From Bacteroidaceae bacterium (GTDB taxonomy: Bacteria > Bacteroidota > Bacteroidia > Bacteroidales > Bacteroidaceae), in contig JAFVTT010000027.1 in NCBI GenBank assembly GCA_017503065.1, positions 1 through 64,000 on the forward strand: DNA of 64,000 bases, in the 5' to 3' direction. Under the pieces are notes generated by a model that was given only the letters and a program-made list of their open reading frames with translations, was not told the DNA's origin and ran no database searches. Position numbers and translations under genes: made by a program. Within the stretch, counting starts at the first letter, position 1, and each line of letters starts with the position of its first letter. Shown here one piece after another: positions 27,058 to 36,930 of this stretch.

Positions 27058-28230
27058 TCACCCCACTATCCATTTGCCTATTTGGGGTATGCGTCGGACG
27101 AGGGCACAGAGAACAGATAATGCCACAAAAGATATGATTGCCGGCAAAAGCATCTCCAATGGAGTGGTCCATATACCGAGTATGCCGTCTGCTCCTGTAC
27201 CGAGAGAGGTTCTTATCCACGAAGACACCGGTACCAGGAGAAGCAAATGGCACAAATACATGCCATAACTGGCTTCGGATATCGGGAGCAGTATCCTCGT
27301 GTAGAAACTCCCCATACAATTAAACTTCCTGAAGAGCAGTACCCATCCTGTGGCCATCAGTACCACTCCTATGCTATCGTTCAGCCAGGGACCTTCCCAA
27401 AAGGAGGCTATGGCTATGGGACCTGATACAGGAAAATTGCCACCGGCATCGTTGCTGACATTGCAGAAGAATCCGACAGAACATATAGCGAATCCTGCCA
27501 CAAACAGGGGGAGAGCAAAGCCGAGAGTCCTACGCCATGACAACTCGCCTACAAACCGACGGAAATACAGGCCGAGAAGCATGTAACCGATGAAACCGCT
27601 GAAATAGTAGAATGTTCCATACATGTTCCAACCGGCTTCGCCCCAAAGGGGATACTTGGCTGGGTTGGGGATGCCAGAAGGTCCGTATATAAACGGAGGC
27701 ATGCCACCCAGCCAATTGCGGATTAGGGGAATCGTAGTCGTGAAGAGCCATATCGCAAGATAAACCCGCAGTTCGGTCTTCTGCACCTTCTCTGCCCATG
27801 GAGACAACAAGGGCATGAGTGCATAAAGACCTATCAGCATGTAGACAAACCACAAGTGTCCGGCCGCATAATTGAAATTAAGAAGCAAATCCCTGAAATC
27901 CCGTATCGGTTCACCCCATACCAAAGCGTAGACAACAGTCCAGAAAAGAAATGGGATGAGTACTCGGACTGCCCTTTTGCGGACAAATTTGCCTGAGGAA
28001 TAGTGCAGGGGGAACAGGAGATAACTTGAAGCGACAACAAAAAGAGCCACACTTGCCCTTACCAGCGAATTTATGACAGACAGCCATACTGCATCGGATT
28101 GTGAGAGGAGTAACGTTCCCTCCCCTCCATAATAGAACGGTTCGCAACAGTGTGTAACCATAACAAAAAAGCATGCTGCGACGCGCATCCAGTCTATCCA
28201 GACCTCTCGCTTGGTATCTTTCCTTTCCAT
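27058..28230 (-). CDS. Acyltransferase 3 family membrane protein
   Basis: The 390-residue protein has about ten membrane helices. It starts MERKDTKREVWIDWMRVAACFFVM, where the conserved Asp-x-x-Arg and a following THCCEPF histidine match the active-site region of acyltransferase 3 (O-acetyltransferase) proteins. Later landmarks are FLFWTVVYAL, HLWFVYMLIGLY and YGMYLCHLLLL. It likely O-acylates a surface glycan or similar acceptor. An in-frame upstream ATG would overlap the Crp/Fnr gene and lies before a -7 box at 28259-28252, so the start at 28230 is preferred. Palindrome copy 2 lies 26 bp past its stop codon. Confidence 0.85.
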   Translation of the reverse strand: MERKDTKREVWIDWMRVAACFFVMVTHCCEPFYYGGEGTLLLSQSDAVWLSVINSLVRASVALFVVASSYLLFPLHYSSGKFVRKRAVRVLIPFLFWTVVYALVWGEPIRDFRDLLLNFNYAAGHLWFVYMLIGLYALMPLLSPWAEKVQKTELRVYLAIWLFTTTIPLIRNWLGGMPPFIYGPSGIPNPAKYPLWGEAGWNMYGTFYYFSGFIGYMLLGLYFRRFVGELSWRRTLGFALPLFVAGFAICSVGFFCNVSNDAGGNFPVSGPIAIASFWEGPWLNDSIGVVLMATGWVLLFRKFNCMGSFYTRILLPISEASYGMYLCHLLLLVPVSSWIRTSLGTGADGILGIWTTPLEMLLPAIISFVALSVLCALVRRIPQIGKWIVG

Positions 28231-28251
28231 TACAACAATTATTGTATGAGG

Positions 28252-28259
28252 CAAAGGTA
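28252..28259 (-). promoter_or_regulatory. -7 box of acyltransferase gene
   Basis: TACCTTTG on the minus strand fits the -7 consensus, with the ATG about 20 nt downstream. The -33 element is not evident, which would suit an activator-dependent promoter. Confidence 0.45.
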
Positions 28260-28291
28260 AGGACTTTGCATGAGAAAGAATTTGTCCTATG

Positions 28292-28891
28292 TCAATTTCT
28301 CCCATTACGATACAGGGACTTGGAGCGCAACCTGCTTAATGTGGGCAAGGTGATACCAAGGTAGGAGGCAATGTAACCAAGATTGCACCTTTGGCAAATG
28401 CTGGGGAACTGCTTTATGAAGTTAAGATAGCGTTCAGCGGCAGAAAGGGAGAGCCTGTCCTTGTGCGACTGGTGGAGCCTGCGGTATTCGTTCTGATGGA
28501 TGATACGCCCCCAGTTGCAGAGTTCCAAGTTGGTTTCGAACAAACGGTTCATGTCGCTTATTGAAATCCTGAATGCCTGGACTGGTTCCAGGGTCTCGGC
28601 ATATTCCTGGCTTGGCATACCGTAATATAGTTCATCCATACTGAATACGGCATGTCCCTCCACGGAAAACGAGGTGTTGATTTCAACCCCGTTTACAAGC
28701 CAGTAGTGCCTTAGGAGTCCCTGCTCTATAAACCATACGTAACGAAGCCTCTTGCCTTCCTCCAGAACATGTACATGCTTGTCAATACAACAGGATTCAA
28801 GGCATGACGCCAACGCAACGGCCGTTTCCTGGCTGACAGGGGCCACTTCTCTCATCTTCTGAAGGAACGTACTTTCCAGAAATGTCTTCAT
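28292..28891 (-). CDS. Crp/Fnr family transcriptional regulator
   Basis: The 199-residue protein has a cyclic nucleotide-binding-type beta barrel in residues 20-120 (VLEEGKRLRYVWFIEQGLLRHYW, FSVEGHAVFSMDELYY). A C-terminal HTH (about 150-190, IASYLGITLPTLSRLRS) follows. The HTH recognition segment is typical of the Bacteroidetes Crp group. The effector is unknown, and the usual Fnr cysteine pattern is absent. It lies 61 bp upstream of the acyltransferase gene on the same strand and may control it. Confidence 0.85.
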   Translation of the reverse strand: MKTFLESTFLQKMREVAPVSQETAVALASCLESCCIDKHVHVLEEGKRLRYVWFIEQGLLRHYWLVNGVEINTSFSVEGHAVFSMDELYYGMPSQEYAETLEPVQAFRISISDMNRLFETNLELCNWGRIIHQNEYRRLHQSHKDRLSLSAAERYLNFIKQFPSICQRCNLGYIASYLGITLPTLSRLRSKSLYRNGRN

Positions 28892-28970
28892 ACAGGTATT
28901 TGGGGTTAATTATGCTACAAAGATACACAATTCACGTTTTTTGCCGAGAGGTTGGATGAAAATTCTCGCA

Positions 28971-29008
28971 AAAACAAAAAGGTTCCCCACCTGTGAGGAT
29001 GGGGAACC
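28971..29008 (-). terminator. pckA intrinsic terminator
   Basis: A perfect 9-bp stem GGTTCCCCA/TGGGGAACC (28981-28989, 29000-29008) is followed on the minus strand by TTTTTGTTTTTG. It lies 32 bp past the pckA stop codon. Confidence 0.85.
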
Positions 29009-29040
29009 GGATATAGAGGATTATTATCCTTGCTTTGGAA

Positions 29041-30642
29041 TTACAGCTGGGGACCAGCGGCAACGAGAGCCTTACCAGCCTCGTTGGTGGTGTACTTGGC
29101 GAAGTTCTTGATGAAGCGAGCAGCCAAGTCCTTAGCCTTCTCCTCCCACTCAGCAGCAGTAGCGTAAGTGTCGCGAGGATCGAGGATAGCGGGATTTACG
29201 TTGGGCAGAGCGGTGGGAACCTCGAAGTCGAACAGAGGAATCTTCTTGGTCTCAGCCTTCAGGATGCTGCCGTCCAGGATAGCGTCGATGATACCGCGTG
29301 TATCGGGAATTGAGATACGCTTGCCGGTACCGTTCCAACCAGTGTTAACCAAGTAAGCCTTGGCACCTGATACGTTCATCTTCTTAACCAGCTCCTCAGC
29401 ATACTTTGTGGGGTGCAGCTCCAGGAATGCCTGGCCGAAGCAAGCAGAGAATGTGGGAGTGGGCTCGGTGATACCGCGCTCTGTACCAGCCAACTTGGCG
29501 GTGAAACCGCTCAGGAAGTAGTACTGGCACTGCTCGGGAGTCAGGATAGAAACGGGAGGCAGTACACCGAATGCGTCGGCAGACAGGAAGATAACGTTCT
29601 TGGCTGCGGGAGCAGAGCTGCCGGGCTGGATGTTGTTGATGTGGTTGATGGGGTAAGAAACGCGGGTGTTCTCGGTAGCGCTCTTGTCGTTGAAGTCGAT
29701 AGTGCCGTCCTCGGCAACGATAACGTTCTCCAGAAGAGCGTTACGCTTGATGGCGCCGTAGATGTCGGGCTCGTGCTCCTTAGACAGACCGATAACCTTA
29801 GCATAGCAACCACCCTCGAAGTTGAAGATACCGTTGTCGTCCCAACCGTGCTCGTCGTCACCAATCAGACGGCGCTTGGGGTCGGTAGACAGAGTGGTCT
29901 TACCGGTACCAGACAGACCGAAGAAGATGGCGGTGTTCTCGCCGTTCATGTCGCAGTTTGCAGAGCAGTGCATAGAAGCGATGCCCTGGAGAGGCAGGTA
30001 GTAGTTCATCATAGAGAACATACCCTTCTTCATCTCACCACCGTACCAGGTGTTGATGATAACCTGCTCGCGGCTGGTGATGTTGAATGCTACGCAAGTC
30101 TCAGAGTTGATACCCAGTTCCTTCCAGTTCTCAACCTTAGCCTTAGAAGCGTTGTAAACAACGAAGTTAGGCTCGAAGTTGGCCAGTTCCTCAGCAGTGG
30201 GTTGGATGAACATGTTGGTAACGAAGTGTGCCTGCCATGCTACCTCAACGATGAAGCGTACAGCCATGCGGGTGTCTGCGTTAGCACCGCAGAAGCAGTC
30301 AACCACATAGAGGTTCTTGTTAGAAAGTTCCTTCTTGGCGATATCCTTCAGAGCAGCCCAAGCCTCCTCGGTGATGGGCTTATTGTCGTTCTTGTAGTCA
30401 TCAGAAGTCCACCATACGGTATCCTTAGAGTTCTCGTCCATAACGATGAACTTATCCTTAGGAGAACGGCCGGTGTAAACGCCAGTCATCACGTTGACAG
30501 CGTCCAGCTCGGTGTTCTGACCCTTCTCGTAACCCTCGAGGCCAGCCTTGGTCTCCTCAGCGAACAACTGCTCATAAGAGGGGTTGTGTGCAATCACGGT
30601 TGAACCGGTGATGCCATACTGTGTCAAATCTAATGTTGCCAT
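29041..30642 (-). CDS. pckA: Phosphoenolpyruvate carboxykinase (ATP)
   Basis: PckA interconverts oxaloacetate and PEP. In Bacteroidales it usually fixes CO2 during fermentation to succinate and propionate. The 533-residue protein has the kinase-1a loop [15 protein letters not shown] (near 240-255), the preceding SMHCSANCD metal and PEP region, and [19 protein letters not shown] near residue 60 forms part of the oxaloacetate site. A -7 box TATATTTG lies at 30696-30689. Codon use looks biased as in highly expressed genes. Confidence 0.97.
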   Translation of the reverse strand: MATLDLTQYGITGSTVIAHNPSYEQLFAEETKAGLEGYEKGQNTELDAVNVMTGVYTGRSPKDKFIVMDENSKDTVWWTSDDYKNDNKPITEEAWAALKDIAKKELSNKNLYVVDCFCGANADTRMAVRFIVEVAWQAHFVTNMFIQPTAEELANFEPNFVVYNASKAKVENWKELGINSETCVAFNITSREQVIINTWYGGEMKKGMFSMMNYYLPLQGIASMHCSANCDMNGENTAIFFGLSGTGKTTLSTDPKRRLIGDDEHGWDDNGIFNFEGGCYAKVIGLSKEHEPDIYGAIKRNALLENVIVAEDGTIDFNDKSATENTRVSYPINHINNIQPGSSAPAAKNVIFLSADAFGVLPPVSILTPEQCQYYFLSGFTAKLAGTERGITEPTPTFSACFGQAFLELHPTKYAEELVKKMNVSGAKAYLVNTGWNGTGKRISIPDTRGIIDAILDGSILKAETKKIPLFDFEVPTALPNVNPAILDPRDTYATAAEWEEKAKDLAARFIKNFAKYTTNEAGKALVAAGPQL

Positions 30643-30758
30643 TGTCTGATAGTTTATTAAGTTTGGTTTATGATATTTCTTTCCGTTGCAAATATAGCAA
30701 ATAATAACGAGAACACATAGAAAATTTTAATAATAAATTGCGCTCAACCTCCTTTTTG

Positions 30759-31124
30759 CTATCTTAATATTGCAACAATAGCATCCTTTTGGTCCTGCGA
30801 TACTTCATTGTTCTGCAAAAGGAATTCAACGAAGCGCACCACGTCACCATCGAAATAATCCTCGCAGGCCTTCTCCATAACCCTCTGGCAATACTCCTCC
30901 TTTGTTATCCGGGGAGTGTAATATTGCATGGAACCCACACGGTCCATCTTACAGAATCCCTTGCGGACAAGTATCTTCATGAAGGTGGCGGTTGTGGTAT
31001 AGGCAGGTTTGGGTTCCTCGAATCCTTCCTGTATGTCACGGACAAAACCTCCCTTGGTGGGAAGGGCCCAAAGGTTCAGCATGCACTGAAACTCCGAGCG
31101 GGTCATAAATCTCTTGTCTGTCAT
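30759..31124 (-). CDS. BlaI/MecI/CopY family regulator, orphan
   Basis: The 121-residue winged-helix protein matches the penicillinase repressor family (TRSEFQCMLNLWALPTKGGFVRDIQEGF, then YTTTATFMKILVRKGFCKM). The C-terminal helices (YCQRVMEKACEDYFDGDVVRFVEFLL) are the dimer part. The usual partner, a BlaR1/M56 membrane peptidase, is not adjacent. The gene lies 116 bp upstream of pckA on the same strand. Its target is unknown. A -7-like TAAATTTG is at 31177-31170. Confidence 0.85.
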   Translation of the reverse strand: MTDKRFMTRSEFQCMLNLWALPTKGGFVRDIQEGFEEPKPAYTTTATFMKILVRKGFCKMDRVGSMQYYTPRITKEEYCQRVMEKACEDYFDGDVVRFVEFLLQNNEVSQDQKDAIVAILR

Positions 31125-31275
31125 TATAATTTAAAATAATGTGTTGTTATCATGCCGTCTTTTGCAATGCAAATTTAGCACAATAACAACACATAGAGCC
31201 GTGCCCTTATATATTCCTAAACACTATCGTATCATATTTAACGATATTTTAGCATCCAGAGGGCGAAATTAACGA

Positions 31276-33228
31276 CTATTTCTTTTTCTTCTTCTCCTCT
31301 TCGCGCTCCTTGTTGCGCTCACGGGGCGTCTTCTTCTTGTCGCCCTTCTGCTTTATAAGAGTCTGAGGTTTCTGCTCCATAACAGGTATGCCATAGACGT
31401 CCCATTCCTGCTCTACGTCCCAACCGGCACGGACATTCATGGGTTTGGGGAAGTAAGAGACCTGCTCAGGCTGACGGCTGCTTTTGAACTCTCCCACGTC
31501 CCATATACCATTGCCGTTCCTGTCGGCAAAGCAGCGCATATAGTATGTGTCGGGTCTGAGGTAATAGAACTCGGTTACACCGGAAGCGGAGGCCTTCTGC
31601 TGGGTTACTACCTTGTCGGAACTGTTGAGCAGCTGTACCATCATACAGGTGTCGGGAGAGATGAGGTTTACTATCAGTGTGCCGTATTCCTCTAGTTTGC
31701 GCACCTGGATTTCGCTCTTCTTTTTTTTGTTTGTCGTGCCCATGACACCCATAATGGTAGCGGAGTCTACGGTAAGGCTGTACTTGTATTCGGGCTGCCA
31801 CTCCGCATAGACGGTATAGGACTTGGCGTTGTGCGGGGTGGGGAGCACGAGGAAGGGCTCTTCGTAGAGATTGGAGTCACGCACCATATACAAATGTATG
31901 CGTGATGTATCTATGGTGCTGATAGGCTCATCCACCTGAATGACTATGTTCTTGTTGGGGTCCAGTGCACCGGAGGGATTTATCTTCAGGTCCAGATACT
32001 CATGCTCATAGGGATTTTCTTCTGGTGGAAGCGGAGTCTTGCTCTTCTTTGCCCTCTTCTCGCGGTTCTTATTCCAATCGTCTATGTTCTTCTGGCGCTC
32101 CTCGCTGATCTTTGCCCATCCCTTGCGTGCAACGAGCATGAATGTGTCCGTGCGCCACGTCAAGTTGCCCAAAGTATCGGTATCCAGGCTACGCATCTCC
32201 ATCTCCAGGCTATCGGTACTATGGGTAAATGCCGTATCGGTAATCCAGTAGGTCAGCGTATCGTTCTTTTCACTGGCCTCTAACACCAAACAGGAGTCGT
32301 TGAAATTTAACCCTCTGATGACAGGCAGAGTGTCCACCGGAGCGGTGAAGTACAGGCGGAACCAGTCTGGTTCGGGACGCTCAGCCTTTAAAAGATGCAA
32401 GTCGGGCTTGCCCTCAAGGAAAGAACGCAGGACGATGTCGTCCGGGAAATAGTGCGTGTACGGCACCACCCTGATGGAGTCGTAGTATATGGAGTCTCGC
32501 CAGCAGGTGTCCATCCTGAGGTCAGGTTTGCTCGTTGGGATATAGATAGCCGTGTCAAAGGCTATCGCCTCGGATTTCTGACTGAAACGGTAGTTGCCAT
32601 CGCCATCGTTGAGGGCGAAAATGCGGTATTTGCCCGGTGCTATGCCCTTGATGGTGAATTGTCCGCTACCGTTGGTACGTGAAACGCGCACAAGGGATTT
32701 GGTACGGAAAAGACTGTCATCGTATGTACTATCGGCATGATACAGACCAACTAGCATTCCCTTGACTGGTTCCAGATTCTCGGCGGCAAGGACATGGCCG
32801 GACATCTCCATTGTGTCAATGACCGGGCCGGTACTGAAACTATAAGTGTAGAAACCCATGGGATTGCCCTCGTTGTTGTCCTCGATGGCATCGCTGAAGT
32901 CTACGGTATAGGTAATGTCGCTCTGCAGGGAGTCAAACAGAGTGACCTTTATCTTCTTTCCTGCCGCACGCACATTGGCAACCTCCAGTTGGGGAGGAGA
33001 TATGACAACCTTTTCGTTGGCATTGGCCAGTTTCACGAACTCATTGAAGAATATGCTTATCTTCTGCGACTTCACGTTGACAGCCTTGTCAGCGGGACTG
33101 GCACCGATGACTACTGGCGGTTCTTCGTCGTATCGGCCACCGTCGGGACTACCGATATTGGCACAAGACACGATGGTAAGCATCGTGGTGAGCAGTATCA
33201 GAAACAATATGGTAAATCTACGCATCAT
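31276..33228 (-). CDS. Lipoprotein with N-terminal Ig-like domain
   Basis: The 650-residue protein has a lipobox at TIVSCANIG. A bacterial Ig-like (SbsA/Big_5-type) domain follows at about 35-135 (PPVVIGASPADKAVNVKSQKI), and a prealbumin or carboxypeptidase-regulatory-like segment at about 140-225 (GQFTIKGIAPGKYRIFAL). The C-terminus (about 560-620) has another such module (FYYLRPDTYYMRCFADRNGNGIWDVGEF) and ends in a Lys/Glu-rich tail. It is widely conserved in Bacteroidetes, and its function is not established. It starts 10 bp after the GH3 gene and so belongs to the acpP-fabF-rnc-GH3 operon. Confidence 0.8.
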   Translation of the reverse strand: MMRRFTILFLILLTTMLTIVSCANIGSPDGGRYDEEPPVVIGASPADKAVNVKSQKISIFFNEFVKLANANEKVVISPPQLEVANVRAAGKKIKVTLFDSLQSDITYTVDFSDAIEDNNEGNPMGFYTYSFSTGPVIDTMEMSGHVLAAENLEPVKGMLVGLYHADSTYDDSLFRTKSLVRVSRTNGSGQFTIKGIAPGKYRIFALNDGDGNYRFSQKSEAIAFDTAIYIPTSKPDLRMDTCWRDSIYYDSIRVVPYTHYFPDDIVLRSFLEGKPDLHLLKAERPEPDWFRLYFTAPVDTLPVIRGLNFNDSCLVLEASEKNDTLTYWITDTAFTHSTDSLEMEMRSLDTDTLGNLTWRTDTFMLVARKGWAKISEERQKNIDDWNKNREKRAKKSKTPLPPEENPYEHEYLDLKINPSGALDPNKNIVIQVDEPISTIDTSRIHLYMVRDSNLYEEPFLVLPTPHNAKSYTVYAEWQPEYKYSLTVDSATIMGVMGTTNKKKKSEIQVRKLEEYGTLIVNLISPDTCMMVQLLNSSDKVVTQQKASASGVTEFYYLRPDTYYMRCFADRNGNGIWDVGEFKSSRQPEQVSYFPKPMNVRAGWDVEQEWDVYGIPVMEQKPQTLIKQKGDKKKTPRERNKEREEEKKKKK

Positions 33229-33238
33229 CTTGTATCGT

Positions 33239-34744
33239 TCAGTTAAACACCAGCATTTCCTCTATGTGGACTCTGTTGTTGGACAGGCGTGGCACCTTGT
33301 GCTGTCCTCCCAACTTGCCCTTGGAAGCAAGCCAATCATGAAAAAGTCCCTTGCGTGCAGCAATGAGTTCCAGAGACTGGAGGGTGATGTCCTTGTATCT
33401 CTTGGCCTCGTAGTCGGAATTGACATGTTGCAGGGTTTCGTCCAGGATACGTGCGAACAGGACTAAGTCTTCCGGTTCCTTGGCGAACTCCACTAACCAC
33501 TGATGGCGGCACTTGCCCTCTCCGTCCATGAAGACGGGGGCTGCCGTGTATTCCAACACCTGTGCACCTGTCTGGCGGCAGGCTTCGGCCAGGCCCACTT
33601 CGGCATTGTCTACAATCAGCTCTTCGCCGAAGGCATTTATGAAGAACTTGGTGCGCCCTGTTATTACGATCTTGTAGGGATTGGTGCTGGTGAATCGCAC
33701 GGTGTCGCCTATCATATAGCGCCACAAACCGCTGGACGTGCTTATGAGCATGGCATAGTTCCTGCCCGTCTCCACTCCCCAAAGAGGCACGACGTGAGGA
33801 TTGGGGTTCTCCAACTCATCCATGGGGATGAACTCGTAGAAGACACCATAATCCAGCATCAGACTCATGGAGAGGTCGGAGGGGTCGTCCTGAATGCCGA
33901 AGAAGCCTTCGCTGGCATTGTAGGTCTCCATGTAGTGCATGTTGGCGGACGGTATCAGTTTCCTGTACTGCTCGCGATACGGTGTGAACGCCACGCCACC
34001 ATGGAAGAACATTTCCAAGTTTGGCCACACTTCGGACAGATTGTCCTTGCCAGTAATCTCCAGCACACGGTTCATCACGGAGAGCATCCACGAAGGCACG
34101 CCACTGAGGTTGGAGACGTTCTCCTTGATGGCCTCGTGTGCGATGCGGTCGCGCTTCAGTTCGAAGTCGGACAACAAGGCGGTCTCCTTCTTGGGAACAC
34201 GTACAAGGTTGACTAGGGGATTGATGTTTTCTATCAGGATGGCGCTGAGGTCGCCCACTAATGAGTTCTTAAGATTGTAGTTGGGCGCATGGCTGCCACC
34301 AAGAATCAGGGCCTTGCCGTCGAAGATGCGGCTCTGGGGATTGTTACCCAAGTACCATGCCACGGCATCCCTGCCTCCTGCATAGTGGGTATCTTTGAGA
34401 CCGTCCTGACTGACAGGGATGAACTTGCTCTTGTCGTTGGTGGTTCCGCTGGATTTGGCATACCACCGCACCTGCCCCGGCCAAAGGACATCCCTTTCGC
34501 CCTGGCGCATACGGTCGATTGCCTGCTTCAGGTCCTCATAGGTATTCACGGGTGAGGACGCGGCAAAGTCCTCGTATGTGCGCAGGGATGCAAAGCCGTG
34601 CTCTCTTCCCCACTCTGTCCGTTCAGCCTTGGAGGTCAGACGTCTGAGCACCTGCATCTGCAACTGCTCCGCTTGTGTCCGGTACTTGCCCAGCGCATTT
34701 CTCCTCAGCGCAAACAGGGGACGTACTATCGGTGTTATTGCCAT
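33239..34744 (-). CDS. GH3 auxin-responsive promoter family protein
   Basis: The 501-residue protein is related to the GH3 acyl-adenylate enzymes that join amino acids to acids in plants. The ATP-binding loop is YAKSSGTTNDKSKFIPVS (near 95-110). Later motifs are YNASEGFFGIQDD and YMIGDTVRFTS. Homologues are common in Bacteroidetes, with no settled substrate. The conserved N-terminus (PLFALRRNALGKYRTQAEQLQMQVLRRL) supports this start, although it places 122 bp inside the end of rnc in another frame. Confidence 0.85.
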   Translation of the reverse strand: MAITPIVRPLFALRRNALGKYRTQAEQLQMQVLRRLTSKAERTEWGREHGFASLRTYEDFAASSPVNTYEDLKQAIDRMRQGERDVLWPGQVRWYAKSSGTTNDKSKFIPVSQDGLKDTHYAGGRDAVAWYLGNNPQSRIFDGKALILGGSHAPNYNLKNSLVGDLSAILIENINPLVNLVRVPKKETALLSDFELKRDRIAHEAIKENVSNLSGVPSWMLSVMNRVLEITGKDNLSEVWPNLEMFFHGGVAFTPYREQYRKLIPSANMHYMETYNASEGFFGIQDDPSDLSMSLMLDYGVFYEFIPMDELENPNPHVVPLWGVETGRNYAMLISTSSGLWRYMIGDTVRFTSTNPYKIVITGRTKFFINAFGEELIVDNAEVGLAEACRQTGAQVLEYTAAPVFMDGEGKCRHQWLVEFAKEPEDLVLFARILDETLQHVNSDYEAKRYKDITLQSLELIAARKGLFHDWLASKGKLGGQHKVPRLSNNRVHIEEMLVFN

Positions 34745-35543
34745 TGTCTTCTATTGTTTTAACTTCCAGCACCTTGGTTCTCAGTGCGTTGTTCTTGTTC
34801 AGTTTTGCAAGGGCTTCCTTAGAGGCCTGCTGGTGGCTTTCCTTCTTGCTGTAGCCTATGCCACGACCGCACTCCACTCCAGATATCAGCACACGTGTGA
34901 GGAAGCGGGGTGACATTGTAACTTCCTCCTTACTTTCCTCCAGGAGTTCAAATTCGGCATTGACATGATATTTCTGGCACCACTCCAATAGGCGGCTCTT
35001 GAAGTTCGACTCCTTGTATGCTATTCTGTCGAGGTTGATGTACTTGCCAAGGATACGGTTACGGACGAACCATTTGCAATATTCATAGCCACGGTCAAGA
35101 TATACCGCACCTACAAGTGCTTCGAAAGCATTACCCGCCATGTAACTGTTGTGGGTACGTCCCATAAGGTCGCTGCGTATCAGGTCAGTCAGGCCCATCT
35201 CGTCGGCCAGATGACCGAGTGTCTCACGCTGGACAACCTTACTCCGCACGCTGGTAAGGAAACCTTCTCTTTTGCCTTGGAAGTGGTTATAAAGGATATC
35301 GCCCACCACGGCATCCAGGATGGCATCGCCCAGATACTCCAGACGCTCGTTGTTGGAAAGGCGGCCTTTTCCCTCCTTCACCGACATGCTCTTGTGTGTC
35401 AGGGCCTGGCGGTAAAGGTCTATCTTCCTCGGGTAGAAGCCCAGGATACCGTAAAAAGAACGATAAAGCTGCCTGTCGCGTCGGAAAGGCAACCTTATCG
35501 CATCTATTATATTTCCTGCTTTCACAGATATAACTTCTGTCAA
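34623..35543 (-). CDS. rnc: Ribonuclease III
   Basis: RNase III cleaves double-stranded RNA in rRNA processing. The 306-residue protein has the catalytic signature NNERLEYLGDAILD near residue 65 and a second acidic site in GNAFEALVGAVYLDRG. A double-strand RNA-binding domain fills about 175-250 (FELLEESKEEVTMSPRFLTRVLISG, GIGYSKKESHQQASKEALAKL). A variable tail of about 50 residues follows the RNA-binding domain, and most of it overlaps the start of the GH3 gene out of frame. It follows fabF by 34 bp. Confidence 0.95.
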   Translation of the reverse strand: MTEVISVKAGNIIDAIRLPFRRDRQLYRSFYGILGFYPRKIDLYRQALTHKSMSVKEGKGRLSNNERLEYLGDAILDAVVGDILYNHFQGKREGFLTSVRSKVVQRETLGHLADEMGLTDLIRSDLMGRTHNSYMAGNAFEALVGAVYLDRGYEYCKWFVRNRILGKYINLDRIAYKESNFKSRLLEWCQKYHVNAEFELLEESKEEVTMSPRFLTRVLISGVECGRGIGYSKKESHQQASKEALAKLNKNNALRTKVLEVKTIEDNGNNTDSTSPVCAEEKCAGQVPDTSGAVADAGAQTSDLQG

Positions 35544-35577
35544 ACCAAGGGAACAACATCCCCTGATTACGATTACA

Positions 35578-36843
35578 TTATTCTACGTACTTCTTGAAGA
35601 TGACACAAGCATTGTGTCCGCCAAAACCGAAGGTGTTGCTCAGGGCGGCACGAACCTCACGCTTCTGGGGCTGGCCGAAGGTGAAGTTCAGGTTGTAGTC
35701 TATCTCGGGATCCTCGTCGCCCTCCTCGTGATTGATGGTGGGAGGAACGATGTCCTCCTTGACGGACATCACGCTGGCCATTGCCTCTATAGCACCGGCT
35801 GCACCGAGAAGGTGTCCGGTCATGGACTTGGTGCTGCTGATGTTCAGTTTGTAGGCGTGCTCACCGAAGAGCGACTTGATGGCCTTCACCTCGCTGATGT
35901 CACCTACGGGAGTACTGGTGCCGTGAACGTTGATGTAGTCGATGTCCTCGGGCTGCATGCCGGCATCTTCCAGGGCGTTCTGCATCACCAGTATTGCCCC
36001 CAATCCCTCGGGATGGGAAGCGGTGATGTGGTGTGCGTCGGCACTCATGCCTGCACCTACCATCTCGGCATATATCTTGGCACCGCGGGCCTTAGCGTGC
36101 TCCAGTTCCTCGAGAATCAGACAGGCACTGCCCTCTGCCATCACGAAACCGTCGCGGCTGGCGCTGAAGGGTCGGCTTGCCGTCTGGGGAGAATCATTGC
36201 GGGTGCTCAAGGCGTGCATTGCCACGAAACCGCCCACACCGGCACATGTGATTGCCGCCTCGGCACCACCGGTCACGATGACGTTTGCCTTGCCCAGGCG
36301 AATCAGGTTGAATGCATCAGCCAGGGCATTGGTACTGCTGGCGCAAGCACTGGAGGTAATGTAGTTGGGACCGTGGAATCCGTATTTGATGCTGATGTGG
36401 CCGGCACAGATGTCGGCAATCATCTTGGGCACGAAGAAGGGGTTGAACTTTGGACCGATGGTCTCAGCCGTTTTCGCATAGGACGTAACCTCCTCCTCGT
36501 ATGTCTTCATGCCGCCGATGCCGACACCCATTACCACACCCACGCGGTTCTTGTCCAGGGCCTCTATGTCCATGGCGCTGTCCTCCACGGCCATCTGGGC
36601 CGCAGCCAATGCGTAGTGGCAATAGGGGTCCATCTTGCGGGCTTCCTTGCGATCGATATATTTGGTGACGTCGAAGTCCTTCACCTCACAGGCGAACTGT
36701 GTCTTGAACTTCTCTGCATTGAAACGTGTGATGGGGGCTGCTCCGCTGACACCTGCCAGCATGTTCTGCCATGTCTCCTCGGCAGTATTACCGATAGGCG
36801 TAACGGCACCCATACCGGTAACGACAACTCTCTTCAATTCCAT
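35578..36843 (-). CDS. fabF: 3-oxoacyl-ACP synthase II
   Basis: FabF elongates acyl-ACP in fatty acid synthesis. The 421-residue thiolase-fold protein has the active-site Cys in SSACASSTNALADAF, His in YINVHGTSTPVGD, Lys in SSTKSMTGHLLGAAGAIE, and His within GHLLGAAG. The start VVVTGMGAVTPIG is typical. It lies downstream of acpP, which supplies its substrate carrier. Confidence 0.97.
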   Translation of the reverse strand: MELKRVVVTGMGAVTPIGNTAEETWQNMLAGVSGAAPITRFNAEKFKTQFACEVKDFDVTKYIDRKEARKMDPYCHYALAAAQMAVEDSAMDIEALDKNRVGVVMGVGIGGMKTYEEEVTSYAKTAETIGPKFNPFFVPKMIADICAGHISIKYGFHGPNYITSSACASSTNALADAFNLIRLGKANVIVTGGAEAAITCAGVGGFVAMHALSTRNDSPQTASRPFSASRDGFVMAEGSACLILEELEHAKARGAKIYAEMVGAGMSADAHHITASHPEGLGAILVMQNALEDAGMQPEDIDYINVHGTSTPVGDISEVKAIKSLFGEHAYKLNISSTKSMTGHLLGAAGAIEAMASVMSVKEDIVPPTINHEEGDEDPEIDYNLNFTFGQPQKREVRAALSNTFGFGGHNACVIFKKYVE

Positions 36844-36930
36844 ATAAAAGGGAAATAGTTGCCCAGTGGCTTACCTCTTGAGGAAGACCACCCGACAACT
36901 ATTATAGATTAAGTAGTGTAAAACTTCAGA

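Noticed and set aside
35614..36858. Long open frame opposite fabF, and similar frames opposite pckA, secDF and mutS
   Set aside because: These mirror highly biased codons of real genes on the other strand. They have no recognisable domains and no promoters of their own.
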